Source of the DNA: Sinorhizobium alkalisoli
GTDB taxonomy: Bacteria > Pseudomonadota > Alphaproteobacteria > Rhizobiales > Rhizobiaceae
Direction of reading: 5' to 3'
NCBI RefSeq assembly: GCF_008932245.1
Contig: NZ_CP034909.1
Location: 2,803,001-2,867,000, forward strand
DNA: 64,000 bases
The translations under genes were made by a program, and so were the position numbers. Shown piece by piece: positions 1 to 12,718 of this stretch; within the stretch, counting starts at the first letter, position 1, and each line of letters opens with the position of its first letter. The notes under the pieces were generated by a model. It was given only the letters and a program-made list of their open reading frames with translations, did not search any database and was not told the DNA's origin.

Positions 1-2
1 GG

Positions 3-200
3 TGCGACACGGCAAAGGCCAACAAGGTCGAGGTGTACAGCGTTGCCTTCATGGCGCCGAGCCGCGGCCAGGCACTCCTGAAATATTGCGCCTCATCGAC
101 ATCGCACTATTTCGAAGCCGAGGAGGCCGCAGATCTCGTCGCCGCATTCAAGGCGATCGGCGAAAGGGCGTCGGCAATGGTCTCGCGCCTTACGAAGTAA
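3..200 (+). CDS. C-terminal fragment of TadG-like pilus-assembly protein (vWA-type)
   Basis: Only the last 65 codons lie in the window; the gene begins before base 1. The reading frame starting at base 3 runs to a TAA at 198-200. It contains a Cys near its start, the segment LLKYCASSTSHYFEAE and then DLVAAFKAIGERASAMV. This matches the usual end of von Willebrand factor A domains in TadE/TadG-like Flp pilus proteins, where a Cys pair and a 'SHYFEA...EL..AF..I' tail close the domain. In that family the protein sits in the envelope and helps assemble Flp/Tad pili. A strong hairpin follows, so the gene is transcriptionally separate from the glycogen cluster. The family call rests on this short tail only. 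Confidence 0.6.
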   Translation, partial: CDTAKANKVEVYSVAFMAPSRGQALLKYCASSTSHYFEAEEAADLVAAFKAIGERASAMVSRLTK

Positions 201-223
201 GCCAGCTCAGATCGGTTTTCGCC

Positions 224-251
224 ATGCCGTCCGGTTCCCGGACGGCATTTT
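224..251 (+). terminator. Intrinsic terminator after TadG-like gene
   Basis: ATGCCGTCCGG (224-234) pairs perfectly with CCGGACGGCAT (238-248) around a 3-nt loop TTC and runs into TTTT. It lies 24 bases after the TadG-like stop codon and separates that gene from the glg promoter. Confidence 0.8.
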
Positions 252-390
252 GCATAATGCATAGGAAACTGGATAGGCGCGACGCGCATGCCGCGACGGG
301 TCTCCATGTCACCGCGCATTTCAGGCGAAAAGCATCGCGGACCCGTCAACATGTAAGTGGCGGCTGTTTTAATCCATTTAAAAACACCTG

Positions 391-420
391 TTGCAAGCGC
401 TTCGGATCGATGCATAAATT
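391..420 (+). promoter_or_regulatory. Candidate glg promoter with overlapping palindrome
   Basis: A TTGCAA (391-396) and a TAAATT (415-420) are spaced 18 bases apart, a plausible sigma-70 type promoter about 60 bases before glgP. The 8-bp palindrome AAGCGCTT (395-402), with central CG, overlaps the -35 element, as a LacI-type operator would. Both calls come from pattern reading only. The bases from 252 to 390 show no other gene or signal I can support. Confidence 0.35.
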
Positions 421-483
421 GCCCTGTCTACGGTCGGCTCCGGCCTTCGGTCTCCCAAATGCAACAAGGGTTTGACAGTTTTG

Positions 484-2949
484 ATGATGAATCGGCTCTC
501 CACCAACGAACTGCCGCAGCCCGCACTGAGGTCTTCCGAACCGGGTCAACTCGCGGTCGAAATTCTGGAGCGCCTGAAGTATCGCATCGGCAAGGATCCC
601 AAGGTCGCCAAACCGCATGACTGGCTGACGGCTGCCATCTTGGTCGTGCGCGACCGCATCACGGATCGCTGGATGGACTCGACGCGCAAGACCTATTCGA
701 CGGGGGCCAAGCGGGTCTATTATCTTTCGCTCGAATTCCTCATCGGCCGGCTGATGCGCGATGCGATGACCAATATCGGCCTGATGGACGAGATGCGCGA
801 TGCGCTCGCTTCTCTCGGCGTCGATATCGACCTGGTTGCCGAGCTGGAGCCGGATGCCGCGCTGGGCAATGGTGGCCTCGGGCGGCTTGCTGCCTGTTTC
901 ATGGAATCCATGGCGACGGTCGACGTGCCCGCCTATGGCTATGGCATCCGCTACATGCATGGCCTGTTCCGGCAGCAGATGGCCGACGGCTGGCAGGTCG
1001 AACTGCCGGAAACCTGGCTCGCGCACGGCAACCCGTGGGAATTCGAACGACGCGAAAGCTCCTACGAAATCGGCTTCGGCGGCAGCGTCGAGACCGTCAA
1101 TGTCGACGAGGAAGTCCAGCGCTATGTGTGGAAGCCGGCAGAGCGGGTGATCGCGACCGCCTTCGACACGCCGGCCGTCGGCTGGCGGGCGACGCGCGTC
1201 AATACGCTGAGGCTCTGGGCCGCGCAACCGATCGATCCGATCCTGCTCGACGCCTTCAATGCCGGAGACCACATCGGCGCGCTGCGCGACAGCAACAAGG
1301 CGGAGAGCCTGACACGCGTGCTCTATCCCGCCGACGCGACTCCGGCCGGACAGGAACTGCGCCTCCGGCAGGAATATTTCTTCTCCTCCGCTTCGCTGCA
1401 GGACATCCTGCGGCGGCACCTGCAGCAATATCCGGATTTCACCTCATTGCCGGATGCCGTCGCCATCCAGCTCAACGACACGCATCCGGCCGTATCGGTG
1501 GCCGAACTCGTCCGCCTGCTGACCGACGTCCACGGGCTCGGTTTCGACCAGGCCTGGGACATTGCCCGGCGTACCTTCGCCTACACCAACCACACGCTTC
1601 TGCCGGAAGCGCTGGAAAGCTGGCCGGTACCACTCTTCGAGCGGCTGCTGCCGCGCCACATGCAGATCGTCTACGCCGTCAACGCCAAGATCCTGATCGA
1701 GGCGCGCAAGCAGAAGCACGCAACCGACGAGGAAATCCGCAACATTTCGCTCATAGATGAAACCGGCGAGCGGCGTGTGCGAATGGGCAATCTCGCCTTC
1801 GTCGGCTCCCACTCCATCAACGGCGTGTCGGCGCTGCACACGGAGTTGATGAAGGAAACGGTCTTTGCCGACCTGCACCGGCTCTATCCCGACCGCATCA
1901 ACAACAAGACCAACGGCATCACGCCGCGCCGTTGGCTGATGCAATGCAATCCCGGTCTCTTCGCCCTGATCCGCGACGCGATCGGCGACGACTTCATGGA
2001 CGACACGGAGGCCCTTCAGGCGCTCGACGCCTTCGCGGACAAGGCCGATTTCCAGGAGCAGTTCGCCGCCGTCAAGCGCGCCAACAAGGTAAGGCTGGCA
2101 AAGCTCGTGCAGACGAGGCTCGGCATCCGTCTGGATCCCTCGGCGATGTTCGACATCCAGATCAAGCGCATCCACGAATATAAGCGGCAATTGCTGAACA
2201 TCATCGAGGCCGTTGCGCTTTACGACCAGATTCGCTCGCATCCCGAGCTCGACTGGGTGCCGCGCGTCAAGCTCTTCGCCGGAAAGGCGGCGCCGAGCTA
2301 TCACAACGCCAAACTCATTATCAAGCTAGCCAATGACGTCGCGCGGGTCATCAACAACGACCCGGCCGTCCGCGGGCTTCTCAAGGTCGTCTTCGTTCCC
2401 AATTACAATGTCTCGCTCGCGGAAGTGATGGTGCCCGCAGCCGATCTCTCGGAGCAGATTTCAACCGCGGGCATGGAAGCTTCTGGCACCGGCAACATGA
2501 AGTTCGCGCTCAACGGCGCGCTGACTATCGGCACGCTCGATGGTGCCAATGTCGAGATGCGCGACTGGGTCGGCGAGGAAAACATCAAGATCTTCGGCCT
2601 GACCGCCGAAGAAGTGGCGAAGGCTCGGGCGGAGGGGCACAATCCGCGTGCCATCATCGAGGGCTCACGCGAACTGTCGCAGGCCCTCTCGGCCATCGCC
2701 TCCGGCGTCTTCTCGCCAGACGACCCCCACCGCTTCTCGGGCCTTGTCGACGGGCTCTACAACCATGACTGGTTCATGGTCGCCGCAGATTTCGAGACCT
2801 ATGCGAAGGCGCAGCGCGAGATAGACCAACTCTGGACGATGCCTTCCGACTGGTATTCGAAGGCGATCCGAAACACGGCACGTATGGGGTGGTTTTCGTC
2901 CGATCGGACGATCCGCCAATATGCCGGAGAAATCTGGAGAGCAGGATGA
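484..2949 (+). CDS. glgP: Glycogen phosphorylase
   Basis: Releases glucose-1-phosphate from the non-reducing ends of glycogen in the cytoplasm, using pyridoxal phosphate. About 821 residues, the normal length for bacterial GT35 phosphorylases. The PLP-lysine signature [14 protein letters not shown] is present, with the lysine at about residue 673, and DNA for the active-site segment [16 protein letters not shown] is intact. The start is uncertain: ATG 484 gives [12 protein letters not shown] 481 is better spaced (10 nt) from AAGGG at 466-470, and the open frame extends to TTG 472. First gene of a six-gene glycogen cluster. Its stop overlaps the glgB start as ATGA, which points to translational coupling. 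Confidence 0.95.
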   Translation: MMNRLSTNELPQPALRSSEPGQLAVEILERLKYRIGKDPKVAKPHDWLTAAILVVRDRITDRWMDSTRKTYSTGAKRVYYLSLEFLIGRLMRDAMTNIGLMDEMRDALASLGVDIDLVAELEPDAALGNGGLGRLAACFMESMATVDVPAYGYGIRYMHGLFRQQMADGWQVELPETWLAHGNPWEFERRESSYEIGFGGSVETVNVDEEVQRYVWKPAERVIATAFDTPAVGWRATRVNTLRLWAAQPIDPILLDAFNAGDHIGALRDSNKAESLTRVLYPADATPAGQELRLRQEYFFSSASLQDILRRHLQQYPDFTSLPDAVAIQLNDTHPAVSVAELVRLLTDVHGLGFDQAWDIARRTFAYTNHTLLPEALESWPVPLFERLLPRHMQIVYAVNAKILIEARKQKHATDEEIRNISLIDETGERRVRMGNLAFVGSHSINGVSALHTELMKETVFADLHRLYPDRINNKTNGITPRRWLMQCNPGLFALIRDAIGDDFMDDTEALQALDAFADKADFQEQFAAVKRANKVRLAKLVQTRLGIRLDPSAMFDIQIKRIHEYKRQLLNIIEAVALYDQIRSHPELDWVPRVKLFAGKAAPSYHNAKLIIKLANDVARVINNDPAVRGLLKVVFVPNYNVSLAEVMVPAADLSEQISTAGMEASGTGNMKFALNGALTIGTLDGANVEMRDWVGEENIKIFGLTAEEVAKARAEGHNPRAIIEGSRELSQALSAIASGVFSPDDPHRFSGLVDGLYNHDWFMVAADFETYAKAQREIDQLWTMPSDWYSKAIRNTARMGWFSSDRTIRQYAGEIWRAG

Positions 2950-5159
2950 AGCTCTCGCCCGGCAAGGAGACAGCCACATCCACAGCGTCGGGCCCGCTGC
3001 CGGCGCCGGAGATTGCGGCGATACTTTCCGGCAACCACAGCAACCCCTTTGCCGTTCTGGGCGTGCACGCGACGGACAAGGCTTATATTGCCCGGTGCTT
3101 TATCCCAGGCGCCGAATCGGTCACTGCGGAAACACTTTCCGGGAACGAAATCGGCACGCTCGAGCGGCGCGACGATGCCGGCTTCTTCGAGGGCTCCATT
3201 TCGCTCCGCAAGGCACAGCCGATCCGCTACCGCGCCCGCAACGAGGGCGGCGACTGGATCGTGGTCGACCCCTATAGCTTCGGTCCGGTGCTGGGGCCGA
3301 TGGATGACTATTACATCCGCGAAGGTTCGCATCTCAGGCTCTTCGAAAAGATGGGAGCCCATCAGATCACGCATGAGGGGGTCGAAGGCTTTCACTTTGC
3401 CGTCTGGGCGCCGAATGCGCGGCGCGTTTCGGTCGTCGGCAGCTTCAACGATTGGGACGGGCGCCGCCACGTCATGCGCCTTCGCGCGGACACCGGCATC
3501 TGGGAAATCTTCGTCCCCGGCGTGTCCGCGGGCGCTCCGTACAAATATGAGATCCTCGACCGCGATGGCCGGCTGCTGCCACTGAAGGCGGATCCATTCG
3601 CCCGGCGCTCGGAACTGCGTCCCGATACGGCCTCGGTGACGACGGGCGAGATCGAGCAGGTCTGGGAGGACGCGGCCCACCGCCGCCATTGGGAGGAGGT
3701 CGACCCGCGCCGCCAGCCGATTTCCATCTATGAGGTCCATGCCGGCTCCTGGCAGCGCCGCGACGATGGCGAGATGCTGACCTGGGACGAACTGGCGGAA
3801 CGGTTGATCCCCTATTGTGCCGACATGGGCTTCACCCACATCGAGTTCCTGCCGATCTCCGAATTCCCCTATGACCCGTCATGGGGCTATCAGACGACAG
3901 GCCTCTACGCGCCGACCGCGCGCTTCGGCGAACCGGAGGGCTTTGCCCGTTTCGTCAACGGATGCCACAAGGTCGGCATCGGCGTCATTCTCGATTGGGT
4001 GCCGGCGCATTTTCCGACGGACGAGCACGGGCTGCGCTGGTTCGACGGCACCGCGCTCTACGAGCATGAAGACCCGCGCCAGGGTTTCCATCCGGACTGG
4101 AACACGGCGATCTACAATTTCGGCCGCGAGGAGGTCGCCGCCTATCTCATCAACAATGCGCTTTACTGGGCCGAAAAATTCCATGTCGACGGCCTGCGCG
4201 TCGATGCGGTCGCATCCATGCTCTACCTCGACTACTCGCGCCAGCCCGGCGAATGGGTGCCGAACGAATATGGCGGCAACGAAAATCTTGAGGCCGTACG
4301 CTTCCTGCAGACCATGAACACCCGCCTTTACGGCATCCACCAGGGCGTGCTGACGATCGCAGAAGAATCCACCTCCTGGCCGAAGGTCTCACACCCGGTC
4401 CATGCCGGCGGTCTCGGCTTCGGCTTCAAGTGGAACATGGGCTTCATGCACGACACGCTGCAATATCTCGCGCGTGAGCCGGTGCACCGCAAGTTCCACC
4501 ACAACGACATGACCTTCGGGCTGCTCTACGCCTTCAGCGAGAATTTCGTGCTGCCGCTGTCCCACGACGAAGTGGTGCACGGCAAGGGATCGCTGGTCGC
4601 CAAAATGGCCGGCGACGATTGGCAGAAGTTCGCCAACCTCAGGGCCTATTACGCCTTCATGTGGGGCTATCCGGGCAAGAAACTGCTCTTCATGGGACAG
4701 GAATTCGCGCAATGGCGTGAATGGTCTGAGGAGCGTGCACTCGACTGGAACCTGCTCGAATACAACCTTCACGAGGGCATGCGCCGGCTCGTGCGAGACC
4801 TGAACGGCACCTACCGGTCAAAGCCGGCGCTGCATGCGCGCGACTGCGAGGGCGAAGGCTTCGAGTGGCTCATTGCGGACGATCGCAACAATTCCGTCTT
4901 TGCGTGGCTGAGAAAGGCGCCGGGCGAGAAGCTTGTCGCAGTGGTCACCAATTTCACGCCTGTCTACCGGGAGAGCTACGACGTGCCCCTTCCGGCGGCA
5001 GGCCGCTGGCGGGAAATCGTCAACACGGATGCGGAAATCTATGGGGGGAGCGGCAAGGGCAACGGCGGTGCCGTTTACGCGGAGAGGAAGCCGAGCGGAG
5101 GGACGGCTGCCACCATCACGCTGCCGCCTTTGGCGACGCTGATGCTGGAGCAGGAATAG
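2946..5159 (+). CDS. glgB: 1,4-alpha-glucan branching enzyme
   Basis: Cuts alpha-1,4 chains and re-attaches them by alpha-1,6 bonds during glycogen synthesis. 737 residues, typical for GH13 branching enzymes with an N-terminal CBM48 module (roughly residues 110-210). Catalytic residues are visible: nucleophile Asp about 420 in [11 protein letters not shown], acid/base Glu about 473 in IAEEST, and the LSHDEVVHG motif carrying the third acid. The chosen ATG overlaps the glgP stop and follows GGAGAGCAGG. The open frame extends 57 bases further upstream, but into glgP. The 110-base gap to glgC is unusually long for this operon and could hold an internal signal, although I saw none clearly. Confidence 0.96.
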   Translation: MKLSPGKETATSTASGPLPAPEIAAILSGNHSNPFAVLGVHATDKAYIARCFIPGAESVTAETLSGNEIGTLERRDDAGFFEGSISLRKAQPIRYRARNEGGDWIVVDPYSFGPVLGPMDDYYIREGSHLRLFEKMGAHQITHEGVEGFHFAVWAPNARRVSVVGSFNDWDGRRHVMRLRADTGIWEIFVPGVSAGAPYKYEILDRDGRLLPLKADPFARRSELRPDTASVTTGEIEQVWEDAAHRRHWEEVDPRRQPISIYEVHAGSWQRRDDGEMLTWDELAERLIPYCADMGFTHIEFLPISEFPYDPSWGYQTTGLYAPTARFGEPEGFARFVNGCHKVGIGVILDWVPAHFPTDEHGLRWFDGTALYEHEDPRQGFHPDWNTAIYNFGREEVAAYLINNALYWAEKFHVDGLRVDAVASMLYLDYSRQPGEWVPNEYGGNENLEAVRFLQTMNTRLYGIHQGVLTIAEESTSWPKVSHPVHAGGLGFGFKWNMGFMHDTLQYLAREPVHRKFHHNDMTFGLLYAFSENFVLPLSHDEVVHGKGSLVAKMAGDDWQKFANLRAYYAFMWGYPGKKLLFMGQEFAQWREWSEERALDWNLLEYNLHEGMRRLVRDLNGTYRSKPALHARDCEGEGFEWLIADDRNNSVFAWLRKAPGEKLVAVVTNFTPVYRESYDVPLPAAGRWREIVNTDAEIYGGSGKGNGGAVYAERKPSGGTAATITLPPLATLMLEQE

Positions 5160-5269
5160 CTGCCCGGCGGCCTGTTCCGCCGGCGGAAAGAGGACGGAGT
5201 GACGTGGACCGCGAGGCGTCGCATTTGGTCGCCGGGCAGTCCTCGACGACATGATCTAGGGGAGGACAA

Positions 5270-6532
5270 ATGGTGGAAAAGCGTACACAACCTCTGGCTC
5301 GCGATGCCATGGCCTATGTGCTTGCCGGCGGCCGCGGCAGCCGGTTAAAGGAGCTCACCGACCGCCGCGCCAAACCGGCCGTCCATTTCGGCGGCAAGGC
5401 GCGCATCATCGATTTCGCGCTATCCAACGCGCTGAACTCCGGCATCCGACGGATCGGTGTCGCGACCCAGTACAAGGCCCATTCGCTAATCCGACACCTG
5501 CAGCGCGGCTGGAATTTCTTTCGACCCGAACGCAATGAGAGCTTCGACGTCCTGCCAGCCAGCCAGCGCGTCTCGGAAACGCAATGGTACGAAGGCACCG
5601 CCGACGCGGTCTACCAGAACATCGACATCATCGAGGATTACGGCGTCGAGTACATGGTAATTCTCGCCGGCGACCACATCTATAAAATGGACTACGAGCT
5701 GATGCTGCAGCAGCACGTCGATTCCGGCGCCGACGTCACCATCGGCTGCCTGGAAGTGCCGCGCATGGAAGCGACCGGTTTCGGCGTGATGCATGTCGAT
5801 ACCGAAGACCGGATCATCGCTTTCGTCGAAAAGCCGGCCGATCCGCCCGGCATTCCAGGCAATCCGGAGATGGCGCTGGCATCCATGGGCATCTACGTAT
5901 TCCACACGAAGTTCCTGATGGACTTGCTTCGCCGCGACGCGGCAGATCCGAAGTCGAGCCGGGACTTCGGCAAGGACATCATCCCCTATATCGTCGAACA
6001 CGGCAAAGCGGTGGCGCACCGTTTCACCCACTCCTGCGTGCGTTCGGATTTCGAACGGGAAGCCTATTGGCGGGACGTCGGTACAATTGATGCCTATTGG
6101 CAAGCCAATATCGACCTCACCCTTGTGACGCCGGAACTCGACATCTACGACAGCACATGGCCGATCTGGACCTTCGCCGAAATCAAACCGCCCGCGAAAT
6201 TCGTCCACGACGACGAGGACCGCCGCGGCTCGGCTACCTCCTCCCTCGTCTCGGGCGATTGCATCATCTCGGGCGCCATGCTCAATAGCAGTCTCTTGTT
6301 CACCGGCGTGAGGGTCAATTCATATTCCAGACTCGAAAATGCCGTAGTTCTTCCCGACGTAACGGTCGGACGGCACTCCATCCTGCGCAACGTCGTCATC
6401 GACAGCCGGGTCACCATCCCCGAAGGGCTAGTTGTCGGCGATGATCCGGAGCTCGATGCCAAACGCTTCCGCCGCACTGAGAACGGCGTTTGCCTGATCA
6501 CGCAACCGATGATCGACAAGCTGGGAATGTAG
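5270..6532 (+). CDS. glgC: Glucose-1-phosphate adenylyltransferase (ADP-glucose pyrophosphorylase)
   Basis: Makes ADP-glucose from ATP and glucose-1-phosphate, the committed and normally allosterically controlled step of bacterial glycogen synthesis. 420 residues, the family norm. The nucleotidyltransferase signature [16 protein letters not shown] is near the N terminus, followed by [19 protein letters not shown], then [12 protein letters not shown], and a C-terminal left-handed beta-helix region. A near-ideal ribosome binding site, GGGGAGG, ends a few bases before the ATG. The glgA start follows 12 bases after the stop. Confidence 0.96.
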   Translation: MVEKRTQPLARDAMAYVLAGGRGSRLKELTDRRAKPAVHFGGKARIIDFALSNALNSGIRRIGVATQYKAHSLIRHLQRGWNFFRPERNESFDVLPASQRVSETQWYEGTADAVYQNIDIIEDYGVEYMVILAGDHIYKMDYELMLQQHVDSGADVTIGCLEVPRMEATGFGVMHVDTEDRIIAFVEKPADPPGIPGNPEMALASMGIYVFHTKFLMDLLRRDAADPKSSRDFGKDIIPYIVEHGKAVAHRFTHSCVRSDFEREAYWRDVGTIDAYWQANIDLTLVTPELDIYDSTWPIWTFAEIKPPAKFVHDDEDRRGSATSSLVSGDCIISGAMLNSSLLFTGVRVNSYSRLENAVVLPDVTVGRHSILRNVVIDSRVTIPEGLVVGDDPELDAKRFRRTENGVCLITQPMIDKLGM

Positions 6533-6544
6533 GTCTTAAGTCGC

Positions 6545-9621
<3,077 letters not shown>

Positions 9622-9643
9622 GGATTGTGTAGGGACGCGCTTC

Positions 9644-11629
9644 ATGCCGATGACCGGACTTCCGCCTCTCGGCGTGGCGCACACACCCGATGGGGCGCGC
9701 TTCGCCGTCTGGTCGCGCAACGCCGCCCTTATCGAGCTCTGCCTGTTCGACAATGCCGGCGACAGGGAACTCCGCCGCCTGCCGATGCTGCGCGACGGCG
9801 ACGTGCACAGCCTCACCCTCGCGGGTCTGCCCCTCGGCACTCGCTACGGCCTTCGCGCCGACGGCATCTACTCGCCGGAGCATGGACTTTGGTTCGACCC
9901 ATCGAAGCTGCTGGTCGATCCCTATGCGGTGGAACTCGACCGTCCCTTTCGCCACGATCCGCGGCTGACGGTCTACGGCGAGGAGACGGCCGATCTTGTG
10001 CCCAAGGCGATCGTCACCGACTACAGGCCGGCGAGGCAGAAGCCGCCGCTTTTCGAGCCAGGCGGGTTGATCTATGAGGTCGCGGTCAAGCCCTTCACGA
10101 TCCTCCATCCCGATGTTCCGGAAAGGAAGCGTGGCACATTGGCCGCGCTCACCGAACCGGCCGTGATCGAGCACCTCACCCGCCTCGGCGTCTGCGCGGT
10201 TGAGCTGATGCCGATCGTCGCCTGGATCGACGAGCGGCATCTGCCGCCGCTCCGGCTCCACAACGGCTGGGGCTACAACCCGATCGCCCCCATGGCGCTC
10301 GATCCGCGCCTCGTGCCCGGCGGCATCGAGGAATTGCGCCGGACTGTGGAGCGCCTGCACAGGGCCGGCATCGGCGTCATCCTCGACCTCGTCTTCAACC
10401 ATTCCGGCGAGAGCGATCGCTACGGCACCACCCTTTCGATGCGCGGCCTCGACAATCTCGCCTATTACCGGCATGCGACCGACCAGCCGGGCGAACTCAT
10501 CAACGACACCGGCTGTGGCAACACGATCGCGTGCGACCACCCGGTGGTGCAGGCGCTCGTCCTCGACAGCCTGCGCCATTTCGTACGTGCCGCCGGCGTC
10601 GACGGGTTCCGCTTCGATCTCGCCTCCGTTCTTGGCCGCGACATGAGCGGGTTCCACCACGATGCCGCTCTCTTCCAGGCGGTCGCCGCCGATCCGGTGC
10701 TCAGCGACCGCATTCTCATTGCCGAGCCCTGGGACACCGGCCCCGGTGGTTACCAGCTCGGCAATTTTCCGGAATCATTCCTCGAATGGAACGATCGTGC
10801 GCGGGACGATATCCGGCGCTACTGGCGCGGCGACCGGCACGCGATCGGCGCATTTGCAACGGCACTGGCGGGCTCCTCCGACGCGTTTTCGCGCTGGGGC
10901 GAAACAAGCACCCGCAGCCTCAACTTCATCGCCGCCCATGACGGCTTCACACTGATGGACCTCGTCTCCTATGAACGTAAGCACAACGAGGCCAACGGCG
11001 AAGACAACCGCGACGGCCACGACGAGAACCACTCATGGAACAACGGCGTCGAAGGCCCTACCGAGGATCCGGAGATCCTTGACGCACGCCGACGTGACGT
11101 CATGGCTCTGATCGCCAGCCTGTTCGCCTCCCGCGGCACGATCATGCTGACCGCCGGCGACGAAGGCGGGCACAGCCAGCGAGGCAACAACAACGCCTAT
11201 GCGCAGGACAACAGGATCACGTGGCTCGACTGGAGCAAGGTCGACCAGCAAATGGTCGGCCACACCGCTGCACTTTCCGCCATGCGCCGCCGCTTCCGCG
11301 TCTTCGCCGAAACGGCTTTCTTCACCGGCGTGGATGACGTCGCCTGGCTCCGCCTTGATGGCCGCCCCATGACGGTCGAGGATTGGGAGCACCCGGCGAC
11401 CGAAAATCTGGTCATGATGCTTGCGACCGAGGACGAGGTGCAGAAGCGGTTCACGCGACTTGCCGTCGTGATCAATCGCAGCCATGCACCGCACCCCGTC
11501 CTTTTGCCTGCAAGCCTCGATGGCGAATGGTACGATGCGCTCACGGGCGCCGCCCTCGGGACCCTCGCCCCTGCCCGCTCGGTCACCTTTTTCGTCGAAG
11601 TTTTCCAAAGTTTTACGACCACTTGCTAG
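9644..11629 (+). CDS. glgX: Glycogen debranching enzyme
   Basis: Hydrolyses alpha-1,6 branch points in phosphorylase-limit glycogen. 661 residues, the GH13 isoamylase/GlgX type with an N-terminal CBM48-like module (about residues 5-95). Catalytic residues are seen at Asp about 325 (DGFRFDLAS), Glu about 361 (IAEPWDTG) and in FIAAHDGFTLMD. It starts 22 bases after pgm and closes the cluster, so synthesis (glgC, glgA, glgB) and breakdown (glgP, glgX, pgm) are encoded together. Confidence 0.94.
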   Translation: MPMTGLPPLGVAHTPDGARFAVWSRNAALIELCLFDNAGDRELRRLPMLRDGDVHSLTLAGLPLGTRYGLRADGIYSPEHGLWFDPSKLLVDPYAVELDRPFRHDPRLTVYGEETADLVPKAIVTDYRPARQKPPLFEPGGLIYEVAVKPFTILHPDVPERKRGTLAALTEPAVIEHLTRLGVCAVELMPIVAWIDERHLPPLRLHNGWGYNPIAPMALDPRLVPGGIEELRRTVERLHRAGIGVILDLVFNHSGESDRYGTTLSMRGLDNLAYYRHATDQPGELINDTGCGNTIACDHPVVQALVLDSLRHFVRAAGVDGFRFDLASVLGRDMSGFHHDAALFQAVAADPVLSDRILIAEPWDTGPGGYQLGNFPESFLEWNDRARDDIRRYWRGDRHAIGAFATALAGSSDAFSRWGETSTRSLNFIAAHDGFTLMDLVSYERKHNEANGEDNRDGHDENHSWNNGVEGPTEDPEILDARRRDVMALIASLFASRGTIMLTAGDEGGHSQRGNNNAYAQDNRITWLDWSKVDQQMVGHTAALSAMRRRFRVFAETAFFTGVDDVAWLRLDGRPMTVEDWEHPATENLVMMLATEDEVQKRFTRLAVVINRSHAPHPVLLPASLDGEWYDALTGAALGTLAPARSVTFFVEVFQSFTTTC

Positions 11630-11682
11630 GATCGGGGCGAGCGGCCTATAGATCGGCTGCACGGATTCCTCAGGAACAATAC

Positions 11683-12171
11683 ATGCCGCGAGAAATTTCA
11701 CTTTCCGATGTCAAGGACCTGGTCGGCAAGGAGATCGGCGTCTCCGACTGGATCCTCGTAACGCAGAAGACCATCGACAACTTCGCCGAGGCGACGGGTG
11801 ACTTCCAGTTCATCCACACCGACCCGGTGCGCGCGGCGGCGGAGACGCCCTTCGGCGGCACCATTGCGCACGGTTTCCTGTCGCTCTCTCTGCTTTCGGC
11901 GATGAACTACAATTGCCTGCCGAAGATCCGCGAGCAGACGATGGGCATCAATTACGGCTTCGACAAGGTGCGCTTCATGGCGCCGGTCAAGAGCGGCGCA
12001 CGCGTACGCGGCCGCTTCACCATGGCCGACGCCCGCTTCCGCGGGGCGGGTATGCTGATGATCACCTATGACGCCACCGTGGAGATCGAAGGCGAGAGGA
12101 AGCCGGCGCTGACCGCGATCTGGCAGACCATCATACAGTTCGACCCGAAGGACCGGCCCGCGGATGTCTGA
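11683..12171 (+). CDS. MaoC-family (NodN-like) enoyl-CoA hydratase-type protein
   Basis: 162 residues with a hot-dog fold typical of (R)-specific enoyl-CoA hydratases. The catalytic pair fits ATGDFQFIHTDP (Asp40, His45), and PFGGTIAHGFLSLSLL is the conserved central helix. Closest in pattern to the NodN/MaoC group found widely in rhizobia; the substrate is not evident. The frame is open for 300 bases upstream, but those codons overlap glgX. ATG 11683 lies 53 bases after glgX and gives the usual MaoC N terminus. It may be read from the glg operon, or independently. Confidence 0.82.
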   Translation: MPREISLSDVKDLVGKEIGVSDWILVTQKTIDNFAEATGDFQFIHTDPVRAAAETPFGGTIAHGFLSLSLLSAMNYNCLPKIREQTMGINYGFDKVRFMAPVKSGARVRGRFTMADARFRGAGMLMITYDATVEIEGERKPALTAIWQTIIQFDPKDRPADV

Positions 12172-12215
12172 GGAGCGACGGGCGAGAACGGTGTTCGACC
12201 GGGCCGAACCGCAGA

Positions 12216-12650
12216 TCATACTTTGTCCGTAGCCTTTCGGCGCCGCCCTGACGCAACCCGTCCGCGCGAGGCCGCCTTGACCAGCTTGCGAAAGCTCGGG
12301 CATTCGAGGTGACTCGCCGCTGGACAGTCGGCGACATGGCGAAGTGCGTCCCGCAATATCCGGAGATCCACCATCTGCCTCTGCAGGGCGTCCGCCTTGG
12401 CGTGCAGGTCGGCACGGGGAATCGCGAGTTCGCCGTCCCGGCCGAACATTCCCGCAATGGCTGTAAGGCTGAAGCCCGCTGACTTCCCAAGATCGATGAG
12501 CGACAGCTTGAGCAGGACGTCGACGTCGAACTGCCGCCGCAGACCGCGCCTGCCATAGGAACTGATCAGCCCGATTTCCTCGTAATAGCGCAGCGTTGAA
12601 GGCGGGACGCCTGAACGCCGGGCGACCTCGCCGATGTCGAGCGGATTCAT
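12216..12650 (-). CDS. MerR-family transcriptional regulator
   Basis: 144 residues with an N-terminal MerR winged helix-turn-helix (DIGEVARRSGVPPSTLRYYEEIGLI), a long dimerisation helix, and a C-terminal Cys pair spaced CX7C (DCPAASHLEC). That is not the SoxR iron-sulfur motif CX2CXCX5C. The pair might sense a metal or thiol stress, but that is inference. ATG 12650 gives the canonical N terminus; the frame continues upstream through the intergenic region without homology. Divergently transcribed from an MFS exporter, with a MerR-type dyad operator between them, so it probably activates that exporter. Confidence 0.88.
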   Translation of the reverse strand: MNPLDIGEVARRSGVPPSTLRYYEEIGLISSYGRRGLRRQFDVDVLLKLSLIDLGKSAGFSLTAIAGMFGRDGELAIPRADLHAKADALQRQMVDLRILRDALRHVADCPAASHLECPSFRKLVKAASRGRVASGRRRKATDKV

Positions 12651-12652
12651 CC

Positions 12653-12683
12653 TTGACCTCAAGTTGGCTTGAAGTGGCAGTCT
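12653..12683 (+). promoter_or_regulatory. MerR-type promoter/operator, SoxR-box-like
   Basis: A TTGACC -35 element (12653-12658) is followed by the dyad ACCTCAAG-N4-CTTGAAGT (12656-12675; 14 of 20 positions symmetrical) and a weak -10 (CAGTCT at 12678-12683) after a long 19-base spacer. An elongated spacer with the dyad inside it is the hallmark of MerR-activated promoters. It reads toward the MFS gene starting at 12719. The half-site CCTCAAG resembles the SoxR box. Confidence 0.65.
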
Positions 12684-12718
12684 CTTCCGGATCGGTAATT
12701 TCAGCAAGAGGAAAATCG

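Noticed and set aside
2..475. Plus-strand frame of 157 codons at the window start
   Set aside because: It crosses the TadG-like gene in another frame and the terminator; codon use is not gene-like.
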